A stretch of 8,205 nt of DNA from Candidatus Calidifonticultor daggyaiensis (GCA_015661035.1 JACVJA010000052.1:1-8205); one strand, 5' to 3'; positions 1-6,308 are shown, numbered from the stretch's first letter. Notes: generated from the letters alone by a model not told the origin. Made by a program: numbers and translations.

Positions 1-557
1 TCAACTTCAAAATCCTTGATATCTTCAAAATAAGTAAGCTGAGAAAGAAAAAGTTTTGAAGAAAACTGTCCAGAAAACTTTTCAGCTGCATCTTCGATTA
101 TCTGTTTCAAACTAAAACCGCTTTTTATAATTATAAAAAGGTCAACATAATCACGATATGCTGGTCTTCTTCCAACAGCATAAGCTTTATCTGAAGCAAT
201 GTCCTTATAGGATGATATTTTTATAAAGTTTTCAATTAAGAGGGTTCTATATTTTCTTTTAAACGGGAAGAAAATAAGTGAAACCTTAGTTAAATTATCA
301 ACTATAAATGTTAATTCATCTTTATTATCCAGCAGTACCTCAATTTTTGAACAAAAAGCATCTCCTGCAAGTTTTGTAAAATTTTTTGGAATTTCAAACG
401 GAAAAAATAAATCAAAATCATAGGATTTTCTTATAGGTTTTTGTAGCATAAGAGCAGTACCACCAGATAAAATGCCGCCGCTTTTAAAAAAAGGCTTTAA
501 GCTAAAAAGGGTTTCTTTTTCCTGGTCGTTAAGAAGATTTAAATATACCTTTGACAT
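1..557 (-). CDS. AbiEii/AbiGii-type nucleotidyltransferase (putative toxin), partial at C-terminus
   Basis: Reading from 557 down to the window edge gives 185 codons with no stop, so the C-terminus is missing. The motifs of the AbiEii (DUF1814) nucleotidyltransferase family are visible: SGGTAL at residues 31-36, R43-K-S-Y-DFD-LF with the metal-binding Asp pair D47/D49, K124 followed by A..GRR (129-131), and RDYVDLF at 135-141 with D136 and D139. Family members transfer nucleotides to RNA and act as the toxin of AbiE-like abortive-infection or toxin-antitoxin pairs; a toxic role here is inferred. Its start overlaps the end of the upstream 125-aa gene by 29 nt in another frame, which implies translational coupling. 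In-frame ATGs also exist at 578 and 569. I prefer 557 because AAGAAG lies just upstream and the family-like sequence begins there. No catalytic residue looks lost. Confidence 0.82.
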   Translation of the reverse strand, partial: MSKVYLNLLNDQEKETLFSLKPFFKSGGILSGGTALMLQKPIRKSYDFDLFFPFEIPKNFTKLAGDAFCSKIEVLLDNKDELTFIVDNLTKVSLIFFPFKRKYRTLLIENFIKISSYKDIASDKAYAVGRRPAYRDYVDLFIIIKSGFSLKQIIEDAAEKFSGQFSSKLFLSQLTYFEDIKDFEV

Positions 558-906
558 AATCTTCTTCATTAAGTTCATCTTTTAGTTTAAGTAAAAAATT
601 CTTTATAAATAAAAAAACAGGCCTGGTATATACTTTTTGGGGATAATTTACAAAAACATCTATAACTTCTTCTTTGGAATAAGTTTTTATAATAAAATTT
701 ATATCTTCAATACTGCCATATGCCAGAACATGGTGAACAATATAGATCCTGTCCTTTTTAAAATCCAGATTTTTAACATTTTTTGACCACAGTAATGGTT
801 GAAATCTTTCAGGAACAGGCGGATATACACTGCCAGATTTTATTTTCAAACTATCCTTCAGCGGTTTTATTTTATCTGTTGTATTATTTATATTTGTTTT
901 TTCCAT
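529..906 (-). CDS. DUF6922-like small protein, putative antitoxin partner of the AbiEii-like gene
   Basis: A 125-aa protein. Residues 1-28 are a polar, low-complexity N-terminus. Residues 34-82 (F-QPLLWS..., LDF-KKDR-YIVHHVLAYG, ED-NFIIKTY) resemble the core of DUF6922 proteins as I remember it: a hydrophobic L-W start, an LD.xKD..YI..xVL.YG stretch, then (E)D...(I/L)...Y. These small proteins are commonly encoded directly before AbiEii-type nucleotidyltransferases. Here the gene precedes one and overlaps it by 29 nt, so an antitoxin or regulator role is likely by context but not proven. I see no clear helix-turn-helix, so it does not look like the classical AbiEi antitoxin. The ATG at 906 has no Shine-Dalgarno sequence and no other in-frame Met is nearby; an extended -10 element abuts it. 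The gene is certain; the family call is moderate. Confidence 0.72.
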   Translation of the reverse strand: MEKTNINNTTDKIKPLKDSLKIKSGSVYPPVPERFQPLLWSKNVKNLDFKKDRIYIVHHVLAYGSIEDINFIIKTYSKEEVIDVFVNYPQKVYTRPVFLFIKNFLLKLKDELNEEDYVKGIFKSS

Positions 907-912
907 AAAGTA

Positions 913-921
913 ATTATAACA
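913..921 (-). promoter_or_regulatory. Extended -10 promoter (TGTTATAAT) of the putative toxin-antitoxin pair
   Basis: On the minus strand TG-T-TATAAT occupies 921-913, a perfect extended -10. Six bases separate it from the ATG at 906, which puts the expected first transcribed base on the A of the start codon. No good -35 lies 16-18 nt upstream (the bases there read AAGTAA-like), which extended -10 promoters tolerate. Chance occurrence in AT-rich DNA is possible; the TG extension and the absence of a ribosome binding site raise the odds that it is real. Confidence 0.45.
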
Positions 922-1096
922 TAATAATTAAACAATTACTTAATAAATATTTTACTATTTTTTATATTAATTAATTTATGTGTACTTATTTTATTTAGCA
1001 TATTATTTTTAATGCACTAAAATATGCCTATATATTACATATTGCATATACCTATTACCTAATATATTACCTTATATTTAATACACTATAATATAT

Positions 1097-2647
1097 CTAT
1101 AAATTTTTAATCAATGATAAATTGCCAAATTTTGCAGCTTTTAATAAAGGAGCTAAATACTTATCTATTATAGTTGGACTTAAAGACACAGGCATATTCC
1201 TTAACTTCATTTCAAGCTGTGGATCATGTGCTGCAACTAATACTTTTTTAATATATGTATCATTAAAACCGTCAACATCTGCAAGCCTTGTCGGAACCCC
1301 CAAGCTTTTTAAAAAATTAAGCATACTTATTGCAGCAATCTCAGCAACTTCTCTTATGCTAAAATTATCAAATAAAAAATTATAAAAAATAGCTAATTTT
1401 TTTTGCAAACCTAAATAACCATTAAAATCATTAAAGGCTATTAATTCATTACCAAAAATTTTATCAATTTCTTTCTTTATAATATCAATCTCCTTAACTT
1501 TTGAAAGGTCTATGTAGCCATCTGAAAAATTTATGTAATTATACTTACTGCTTAAATTATTAAAGCTTTCTTTTGAATAATCTTTAAAACTTAAGTAATC
1601 TTTAAAAATATATAAAACTACTGTAAGTTGCCTTTTAATGGCAGGAGCAAAAAAAACAGTCCAATATGGATTTAAAATACCACAAGCTCTACCATGGCTT
1701 AAAATATTAACTAAAGAAAAGCTTGTAAAATGGCCGCCATTTGTTCCGCCAATCATTATTGCATAACCACCTAAATCTGTACCAATACCAATAAGCTTGC
1801 GGTAATAAAAATCTAATGGATTTTGTAATACTTTATGAATGGAATTTACTAAAAGATAAAGCCCTAAAATAGCAATCTCTTCAACTTTCTTAAAATTTTC
1901 ATAAAAAAGATTGTTATTTTTATCTACTTTAAAAGCATTATAGTTGTTATTAAAAACACTATAATTTATTCCATAATATACTTCTAAAAGGTGAGAAATT
2001 CCATCTAATACGCCATCGATGGTAAGGTTATTGCTTTCTGTTTTTGTAATTGAATAATCAAATAATGCATATGGAGGGATAATTGCCTCATCCACAATAA
2101 GCTTTTTTTGCCCAGAAATAATATCTGTAATATTTGTGTATTTTGTTAAATGAGCTGCAGATGAAGCACTAGTTTGAACAGCTAAAACCGGAAGTATATT
2201 TAGTTTTTTTTCCTTTAGCATTTCTGTAACTTTACCTACGCCAAAAAAAGGCTCAATATCATGTTTTAATGGTGAAAGTGTATATAAGATTGCTGATGCT
2301 TTTGCACAATCAATTGCAGAACCACCTCCAACTACAGTTAAAAAATCAGGTTTTATTTTAACCAACAAGTCTTGCAATCCAAAAACATCACTGCTTGGAG
2401 TATTTGATTGTGGAGTATCCATAATACTGCAAATTTTAATACCGTTTTCTTTAAGAGATTTTATAATTATTTGTTTAAGTTCTATTGCCCATTCTCTTTG
2501 AGAAATTAAGAGCAATGTTTTATTTCCTAATTTTTTTGCAAGAAAACCTATTTTATCAATACAGCCGCTGCCAAATATGTAACTATCGCCTTTAAATTCT
2601 TTAATTAAATTTTTTGCTCTAATTTCTAAATTTTTTAAATCTACCAT
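1097..2647 (-). CDS. Iron-dependent (group III) alcohol dehydrogenase family protein, long form
   Basis: A 516-aa protein with the fold of Fe-dependent alcohol dehydrogenases, NAD(P)-linked enzymes that interconvert alcohols and aldehydes or ketones in the cytosol. The N-terminal half carries the nucleotide-binding VVGGGSAIDCAK (105-116) and TSASSAAHLTKYTNITD (159-175), the counterpart of the usual TxxGTGSE segment. Likely metal ligands are D215 and H219 (in DGVLDGISHLLE) and H306 and H318 (in GGTNGGH...SHG). The two histidines are 12 residues apart instead of 14, so there is a small deletion. The family is usually 380-400 aa; the excess lies mostly around residues 340-430, which is Asn/Lys/Tyr-rich. 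It stands alone, after the ribosomal terminator, so the substrate cannot be inferred. The ATG at 2647 has no recognisable ribosome binding site. Glycerol-1-phosphate dehydrogenase or a 3-dehydroquinate synthase-like enzyme are less likely alternatives. Confidence 0.85.
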   Translation of the reverse strand: MVDLKNLEIRAKNLIKEFKGDSYIFGSGCIDKIGFLAKKLGNKTLLLISQREWAIELKQIIIKSLKENGIKICSIMDTPQSNTPSSDVFGLQDLLVKIKPDFLTVVGGGSAIDCAKASAILYTLSPLKHDIEPFFGVGKVTEMLKEKKLNILPVLAVQTSASSAAHLTKYTNITDIISGQKKLIVDEAIIPPYALFDYSITKTESNNLTIDGVLDGISHLLEVYYGINYSVFNNNYNAFKVDKNNNLFYENFKKVEEIAILGLYLLVNSIHKVLQNPLDFYYRKLIGIGTDLGGYAIMIGGTNGGHFTSFSLVNILSHGRACGILNPYWTVFFAPAIKRQLTVVLYIFKDYLSFKDYSKESFNNLSSKYNYINFSDGYIDLSKVKEIDIIKKEIDKIFGNELIAFNDFNGYLGLQKKLAIFYNFLFDNFSIREVAEIAAISMLNFLKSLGVPTRLADVDGFNDTYIKKVLVAAHDPQLEMKLRNMPVSLSPTIIDKYLAPLLKAAKFGNLSLIKNL

Positions 2648-2883
2648 AACTTACATAGTCTTTATTACCGTGTTTTTATGTAATATATACTAATATATTA
2701 TTCAATGATATTTTTTATTTCCTCATTATTGCAATCAAGTTTTTATGTAATACATATTATATACTATTGCATACTTTATAAAAATTAATAATTAATTAAT
2801 AGGTATTAAGGCAACATATAATGTGATATATAAGGTGGCATATAAATTAAGATTAAAGTGTCATATATTATATTTTAAACAAC

Positions 2884-2917
2884 AATTGGCTTAACTTTAG
2901 TTGAAGTTAAGCCAATT
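2884..2917 (-). terminator. Terminator of the rplJ-rplL operon, perfect 14-bp stem
   Basis: AATTGGCTTAACTT (2884-2897) and AAGTTAAGCCAATT (2904-2917) are exact reverse complements around a 6-nt loop. On the minus strand the stem is followed by GTTGTTT, an imperfect T-tract. It lies about 140 nt after the rplL stop and before the dehydrogenase gene. On the plus strand the stem is followed by TTG, so it could partly work in both directions, but no plus-strand gene ends here. Confidence 0.75.
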
Positions 2918-3008
2918 TTGTAAATCAATTTAATAAAAATCCTTATTTTTATTTTTTATTTTATTTTTTAAATATTTCAAATTTTACTTTTTTATTGTGC
3001 TTTAGTGT

Positions 3009-3038
3009 ATCAAAGTTTTTTAATGCATCAAAGTTTTT
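3009..3038. repeat. Direct repeat ATCAAAGTTTTT x2, period 18
   Basis: ATCAAAGTTTTT is present at 3009-3020 and 3027-3038, identical over 12 nt with an 18-nt period, in the rplL 3' untranslated region. It is probably a slippage product, with no function visible. Confidence 0.7.
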
Positions 3039-3059
3039 ACTTTTTTCTTTTTTAATTAC

Positions 3060-3560
3060 TTATTTTACTTCCACTTCGGCACCAGCGCCTTCAAGCTGTT
3101 TTTTTATCTTTTCAGCTTCTTCTTTTGATACCTTTTCTTTAACAACACTTGGAGCGCCGTCTACTAAATCTTTGGCTTCTTTTAATCCTAAACCAGTAAT
3201 TGCTCGTACTTCTTTTATAACTTGAATTTTTTGAGCACCTGCAGATTTTAGATGAACTGTAAACTCTGTTTGCTCCTCTGCTGCAGCTGCTGCTTCAGAT
3301 GCGCCAGCACCTGCACCTGCTGATGCAAAACCTCCAACTGGAGCTGCAACCATTGCTGTTGCACTTACGCCAAATTTTTCTTCAATTGCTTTCACTAAAT
3401 CAGCAAGCTCAAGGACCGTCATGTTCTCAATTACATTTAATATATCTTCTTTAGTTAAGCCTTTTTTTGTTGCTGCTGTTTTGGAGCTTTTTTCAGTTTT
3501 TTCTTCAACTACTACTGCTTCTTTTTCTGTTTTTTCCTTTTTTTCCTTTGCTTCTGTCAT
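3060..3560 (-). CDS. rplL: Ribosomal protein bL12 (L7/L12) with extended N-terminus
   Basis: The stalk protein of the 50S subunit, which binds L10 as dimers and recruits and activates translational GTPases. Three parts are visible: the dimerisation/L10-binding domain (about 34-65, [21 protein letters not shown]), an Ala/Gly-rich flexible hinge (about 66-98), and the factor-binding C-terminal domain (99-166) with its conserved Lys-rich face (K111, K116, R119, TGLGL, AK130). At 166 aa it is about 40 longer than usual, mainly because of a K/E/T-rich extension at residues 1-33 ([14 protein letters not shown]...). The start is well supported: a strong ribosome binding site, AAGGGGG, lies 5 nt before the ATG, so the extension is likely translated. 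It follows rplJ by 90 nt and is followed by a terminator rather than rpoB. Confidence 0.97.
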   Translation of the reverse strand: MTEAKEKKEKTEKEAVVVEEKTEKSSKTAATKKGLTKEDILNVIENMTVLELADLVKAIEEKFGVSATAMVAAPVGGFASAGAGAGASEAAAAAEEQTEFTVHLKSAGAQKIQVIKEVRAITGLGLKEAKDLVDGAPSVVKEKVSKEEAEKIKKQLEGAGAEVEVK

Positions 3561-3650
3561 TATTTCCCCCTTAAATTAATAGTTATATTTTGATAAGTGT
3601 TAAAAAAATATTATTTTAGATTTTTAATAATTAAAAAAACAATTAAAAAA

Positions 3651-4190
3651 TTAGCTATGCAATTCTAATTCTTTCTCCTTTTTCTGACGAACTGCATCTA
3701 AAACCACAGCAAGATTTCTTGGCAAAGCACTTAAAACAGTTACAAGCCCAACTATTGGATTATTTAAAAGACCTAAAAGTTGAGCTAAAAGAACATCTTT
3801 TGTTGGTAAAGTTGCAAGCCTTTCAACTCCTTCAGGTCCATAAATTTTACCCTCAAATAATCCACCTTTTATTTTTAAAGTTTCAAATTCTTTCATTAAG
3901 CTTTTTAAAAGCTTTGCAACAGATGCAGCATCTTTTTTGCATACAACCATACTTGTAGGACCTTTAAAAATTTCGCTAAAATCAATTTCTTCATAAACTT
4001 GGCTTGCGGCTCTTAAAGCAAGAGTATTTTTAAGTATTTTTAGATTTGCTTCAGTCTCAGAAAGTTTAGTTCTAATATAATACATATTTTCAGCTTTAAG
4101 CCCGCTATGGTCTGCAAAAATTAATGACTGATAATTTTTAAAAATATTTTTAAAATCTTCAACTTTTTCAATTTTGTATTGTTTTACCAA
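3651..4190 (-). CDS. rplJ: Ribosomal protein uL10 (L10), TTG start preferred
   Basis: The base of the 50S stalk: it binds 23S rRNA together with L11 and holds L7/L12 dimers. From the TTG at 4190 it is 179 aa, a normal length. It shows the N-terminal RNA-binding domain with FADHSGL, LKILKNTLALRAA and FKGPTSMV, a central GGLFEGKIYG segment, and a long C-terminal helix (LLGLLNNPIVGLVTVLSALPRNL...) that would anchor L7/L12. An in-frame ATG at 4202 exists, but a perfect GGAGG (4200-4196) overlaps it and sits 5 nt before the TTG, and the protein then begins MVKQYKIEK as L10 proteins commonly do. Expression is probably controlled by the L10-type leader at 4549-4601. rplL follows 90 nt downstream. 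Confidence 0.96.
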   Translation of the reverse strand: MVKQYKIEKVEDFKNIFKNYQSLIFADHSGLKAENMYYIRTKLSETEANLKILKNTLALRAASQVYEEIDFSEIFKGPTSMVVCKKDAASVAKLLKSLMKEFETLKIKGGLFEGKIYGPEGVERLATLPTKDVLLAQLLGLLNNPIVGLVTVLSALPRNLAVVLDAVRQKKEKELELHS

Positions 4191-4195
4191 ATTAA

Positions 4196-4200
4196 CCTCC
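4196..4200 (-). promoter_or_regulatory. Ribosome binding site GGAGG that sets the rplJ TTG start
   Basis: GGAGG at 4200-4196, then 5 nt (TTAAT), then TTG at 4190-4188. The same 5-nt spacing is seen before rplL (GGGGG) and rplK (GAGG). The in-frame ATG at 4202 overlaps the motif itself and has no ribosome binding site of its own. Confidence 0.75.
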
Positions 4201-4320
4201 ATTCTTTAATTAAAAACATAAAAAATATAAAAAACATAAAAAAATCGACCCATTTCTTTTTAGCCATTTATAGCAGGTATTTTAATTTTACAGCAAGATC
4301 CTATCAAATACTGACAAAAT

Positions 4321-4362
4321 ATCTAAACCTAAATCTAAATCTAAATATTCATCTACATCTAA
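4321..4362. repeat. Degenerate hexamer tandem array (ATCTAA), seven units
   Basis: Seven consecutive 6-nt units from 4321: ATCTAA, ACCTAA, ATCTAA, ATCTAA, ATATTC, ATCTAC, ATCTAA. On the transcribed (minus) strand this reads TTAGAT repeats within the rplJ leader, between the L10-binding site and the gene. A perfect-period microsatellite-like array such as this can change in copy number by slippage. Confidence 0.85.
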
Positions 4363-4548
4363 ATAAGGCTGAAAAAAAATAGGCCGATTATATTAAAAAA
4401 TTATAAAATCTATTACTTAATTTTACAGATTTTAAATTTTAATGTTAAAATCTTTAAATTTTAATAACTTTACAACCAAAAAAGATTACTTAAATTTACA
4501 TAACTAAAAACATTAAAAATAAAATCTGCGTATTATTGCATATTATTT

Positions 4549-4601
4549 CAACCTTGGCAGGAAATTAAGTTATTCAATAACACCTGCTGTCTTAGGCTTA
4601 A
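4549..4601 (-). promoter_or_regulatory. L10 leader: autoregulatory ribosomal-protein binding site
   Basis: On the minus strand the sequence reads AAGCCTAAGACAGCAGGTG, a small hairpin, CTTAAT, then TTCCTGCCAAGGTT. This is the conserved layout of the L10 leader (AGACAG.AGGTG ... CTTAAT..CCTGCC.AGG). Pairings I can see: GCAGG (4587-4583) with CCTGC (4561-4557), GTTAT with ATAAC (4581-4577 with 4573-4569, 3-nt loop), and an outer AGCCT/AGGTT helix. The unpaired CTTAAT side gives the asymmetric internal loop bound by L10 with L7/L12. Excess L10 is expected to repress rplJ-rplL. I do not see a GC-rich attenuator hairpin downstream, so the output (termination or translation) is open. Confidence 0.88.
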
Positions 4602-4680
4602 TTATTTATAACTTTTATTTTTTTCTATTTATTTCTTAAATTTATTACCTTTATTTTTCCTTTTTAGCTTTCCCTATTTA

Positions 4681-4714
4681 TATACTTATAATATATAATA
4701 TATACTTATAATAT
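4681..4714. repeat. Direct repeat TATACTTATAATAT x2, period 20
   Basis: The 14-mer occurs at 4681-4694 and 4701-4714, upstream of the L10 leader in transcription order. Both copies carry -10-like A/T hexamers, so the duplication may have copied promoter material, but this cannot be told apart from background AT-richness. Confidence 0.65.
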
Positions 4715-4810
4715 GTAATATGATATATATATTAATATTTAATAAAATTATATTTACGAAAAATATTCGAACTTAAAAACTAACAAAACTAAGCAAAAAC
4801 TTCAACTTTA

Positions 4811-5518
4811 CTAAGCAACAGCTTCCACTTCAGCTGGTTTATTTATATCAACCTTTAAACCAGGGCCCATTGTAGATGAAAGATAAATACCTTTAATATA
4901 TTTACCTTTTGCACCTGGTGGCTTCGCTTTGATTACTGCATCTACAATAGCAGAATAATTTTCTAAAAGCTTTTCGATATCAAATGAAACTCTTCCTATT
5001 GGGCAATGAATAACTCCTGTTTTATCTGTCCTAAATTCAACCCTGCCTTTTTTTGCATCTTTTACGGCTTTTTCAATATCCATAGTAACAGTACCTGATT
5101 TTGGATTAGGCATAAGCTTACGCGGACCTAGAATTTTACCCAATTTCCCAACATGCTTCATCATATCAGGAGTTGTTATACACACATCAAAATCAAGCCA
5201 ACCACCTGCAACTTTATCAACAAGCTCTTCTCCTCCAACATAATCAGCCCCGGCTTTAGAAGCTTCAGCAGCTTTATCCCCTTGGGCAAAAACTAAAACC
5301 TTTGGAGTTTTACCAGTACCATGAGGCAAAACAATAGTACCTCTTACTATTTGGTCTGCTTTTCTGGGATCAACACCTAAATTAAAACTTATATCAACCG
5401 ACTCATCAAACTTTGCAAAATGGTTATCTTTAATCCATTTTAGAGCCTGATAAGGTGAGTAAAGTTTTTGCTTTTCTAAACTTTTTACAATATTTATATA
5501 ATTTTTTCCTCTTTTCAA
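4811..5518 (-). CDS. rplA: Ribosomal protein uL1 (L1), TTG start preferred
   Basis: A 50S protein that forms the mobile L1 stalk, helps release deacylated tRNA from the E site, and in many bacteria represses its own operon. From the TTG at 5518 it is 235 aa, the usual length, beginning MKRGKNY. Signature segments are present: [26 protein letters not shown], the RNA-binding [16 protein letters not shown] with the preceding [24 protein letters not shown], and [22 protein letters not shown] near the end. A GTG at 5527 gives four residues before the KRGKNY stretch (MVVL). The TTG is preferred because GGTGG lies exactly 5 nt before it, matching rplJ, rplL and rplK. It follows rplK after a 108-nt spacer and is probably cotranscribed with it. 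No L1-binding mimic was recognised. Confidence 0.96.
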   Translation of the reverse strand: MKRGKNYINIVKSLEKQKLYSPYQALKWIKDNHFAKFDESVDISFNLGVDPRKADQIVRGTIVLPHGTGKTPKVLVFAQGDKAAEASKAGADYVGGEELVDKVAGGWLDFDVCITTPDMMKHVGKLGKILGPRKLMPNPKSGTVTMDIEKAVKDAKKGRVEFRTDKTGVIHCPIGRVSFDIEKLLENYSAIVDAVIKAKPPGAKGKYIKGIYLSSTMGPGLKVDINKPAEVEAVA

Positions 5519-5626
5519 AACAACCACCCTTTTAAACCTTTAAATCTTAAAAAACAAAATAAAAAAAATTTTCATCTGTGTTATCTTGTTACCTTTGGGT
5601 TTTGACTTTAGTTTGCTTTTAATTGA

Positions 5627-6055
5627 CTAACTAGCCTTAATCTTTACCCCCATGCTTTTTGCTGTTCCTTCAATTATTTTAACAGCTTTTTCCAAATCAT
5701 TGGTATTTAAATCCTGTATTTTGATTTTTGCTATTTTTTCAATCTGCTCTTTTGTCAGTTCGCCAACTTTTTGCCTGTTAGGCTCTTTAGAACCCTTTTC
5801 TAATTTTAGTTCATTTTTAATAAGAACTGCTGCAGGTGGAGTTTTTGTAATAAAACTAAAAGTCCTATCTTGATATATGGTTATAATTACAGGAATAATT
5901 GTACCACTATCTTTAGCTGTCCTTTCATTAAAAGCTTTGCAAAACTCCATTATATTAACACCATGCTGACCAAGTGCTGGTCCAACCGGTGGTGCAGGAT
6001 TTGCCTGCCCAGCAGGTATTTGCAATTTTACTTGCGCCATAACTTTTTTTGCCAT
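5627..6055 (-). CDS. rplK: Ribosomal protein uL11 (L11)
   Basis: A 50S protein at the GTPase-associated centre, binding the 1051-1108 region of 23S rRNA beside L10. At 142 aa it is of standard length. The N-terminal domain contains the proline-rich [16 protein letters not shown] (20-35) that contacts elongation factors and thiopeptides. The linker TKTPPA (70-75) leads to the C-terminal RNA-binding domain with [15 protein letters not shown] and the ending [10 protein letters not shown]. The ATG at 6055 has GAGG 5 nt upstream. It has its own good promoter 220 nt upstream (6281-6308) and heads the rplK-rplA unit. Confidence 0.98.
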   Translation of the reverse strand: MAKKVMAQVKLQIPAGQANPAPPVGPALGQHGVNIMEFCKAFNERTAKDSGTIIPVIITIYQDRTFSFITKTPPAAVLIKNELKLEKGSKEPNRQKVGELTKEQIEKIAKIKIQDLNTNDLEKAVKIIEGTAKSMGVKIKAS

Positions 6056-6065
6056 TTGAACCTCT

Positions 6066-6102
6066 TAAATAATCTATATTAATCTATACTAAATAATCTA
6101 TA
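6066..6102. repeat. Direct repeat TAAATAATCTATA x2 beside the rplK ribosome binding site
   Basis: The 13-mer is present at 6066-6078 and 6090-6102 (period 24), with a further AATCTATA between the two copies (6081-6088). The nearest copy adjoins the rplK ribosome binding site. Confidence 0.75.
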
Positions 6103-6141
6103 ATATGATATTTATATAATATTTATATTGCATATGGTATA

Positions 6142-6199
6142 TGCTTAATTACACTTTATGCTTAATTACTTGTAATTTACATTTCTACTTGCTTAATTA
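6142..6199. repeat. TGCTTAATTA x3 in the rplK leader
   Basis: Identical 10-mers at 6142-6151, 6159-6168 and 6190-6199; the first two are part of a 12-nt match (ATGCTTAATTAC). On the transcribed strand they read TAATTAAGCA. The spacing of 17 and 31 nt is irregular. Confidence 0.75.
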
Positions 6200-6280
6200 T
6201 ATTTTTTAACAAAATCAATAATTTAAAAAAATTTATTAAATTCTTTTAAATTTTTTAATTCTGACTTAAATAACTGAGTA

Positions 6281-6308
6281 ATTATACTAACTTATAAAAA
6301 TATTTCAA
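6281..6308 (-). promoter_or_regulatory. Sigma-70-like promoter for rplK-rplA
   Basis: On the minus strand TTGAAA (6308-6303), a 16-nt spacer and a perfect TATAAT (6286-6281). The expected start of transcription is near 6274, giving a leader of about 218 nt before rplK. This is the best promoter match in the window. Confidence 0.62.

Larger units (their letters stand above)
2648..3059. other. Gene-free spacer between the dehydrogenase gene and rplL
   Basis: 412 nt without a supported gene on either strand. It holds the rplL stem-loop terminator (2884-2917) and an 18-nt-period direct repeat (3009-3038). GTTTTTATGTAATA occurs twice (2672-2685 and 2739-2752). Between about 2811 and 2870 there are four degenerate units ending in ATATA that are preceded by GTG-like triplets. 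A weak candidate promoter for the dehydrogenase is TTGAAT (2705-2700) with TACATA 17 nt further on, which I do not trust enough to list. Confidence 0.7.
4191..4810. other. Gene-free rplA-rplJ spacer: L10 leader, repeats, no supported gene
   Basis: 620 nt separating rplA from rplJ. From the rplA side it holds a duplicated ATATTATAAGTATA motif (4681-4714), the L10-binding leader (4549-4601), an A/T-only hairpin (arms AGATTTTAA 4427-4435 and TTAAAATCT 4445-4453), a hexamer array (4321-4362), and a T-rich stretch on the minus strand just before the rplJ ribosome binding site (4203-4245). A plus-strand open frame (4179-4382) is low-complexity and rejected. A promoter must lie upstream of the leader, around 4620-4760, but the DNA is so AT-rich that I cannot pick one. 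Confidence 0.7.

Noticed and set aside
907..1096. Small gene or RNA in the spacer between the dehydrogenase and toxin-antitoxin genes
   Set aside because: Only AT-rich sequence with ATATTAC/ATTACC-like words; no frame with a ribosome binding site and no GC-rich stem.
1122..1385. Plus-strand open frame opposite the dehydrogenase gene
   Set aside because: Antisense shadow; no ribosome binding site and no recognisable protein features.
1097..2647. Glycerol-1-phosphate dehydrogenase or 3-dehydroquinate synthase
   Set aside because: The GGGSAIDCAK and SHG...NPY arrangement and the D...H / H...H ligand pattern fit iron alcohol dehydrogenases better.
2995..3225. Plus-strand open frame opposite rplL
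   Set aside because: Antisense shadow of rplL; the minus-strand frame is an unmistakable L7/L12.
4321..4362. Telomere-like repeats or CRISPR array
   Set aside because: Resembles TTAGGG-type hexamers only superficially; it is short, degenerate and internal to a bacterial operon, and there are no spacers.
4179..4382. Plus-strand 67-codon open frame
   Set aside because: Low-complexity (NIKNIKNIKK, LNLNLNLNIHLHLN) translation of A-rich and hexamer repeats, lying over the rplJ leader, without a ribosome binding site or family features.
4427..4453. 9-bp hairpin as the attenuator of the rplJ leader
   Set aside because: The stem is almost entirely A-T, and the bases that follow (GTAAAATT) are not a T-run, so it would be too weak to terminate.
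5540..5570. T-rich tract between rplK and rplA as a terminator
   Set aside because: No GC-containing stem precedes the T-run; it is probably ordinary AT-rich spacer within a cotranscribed pair.
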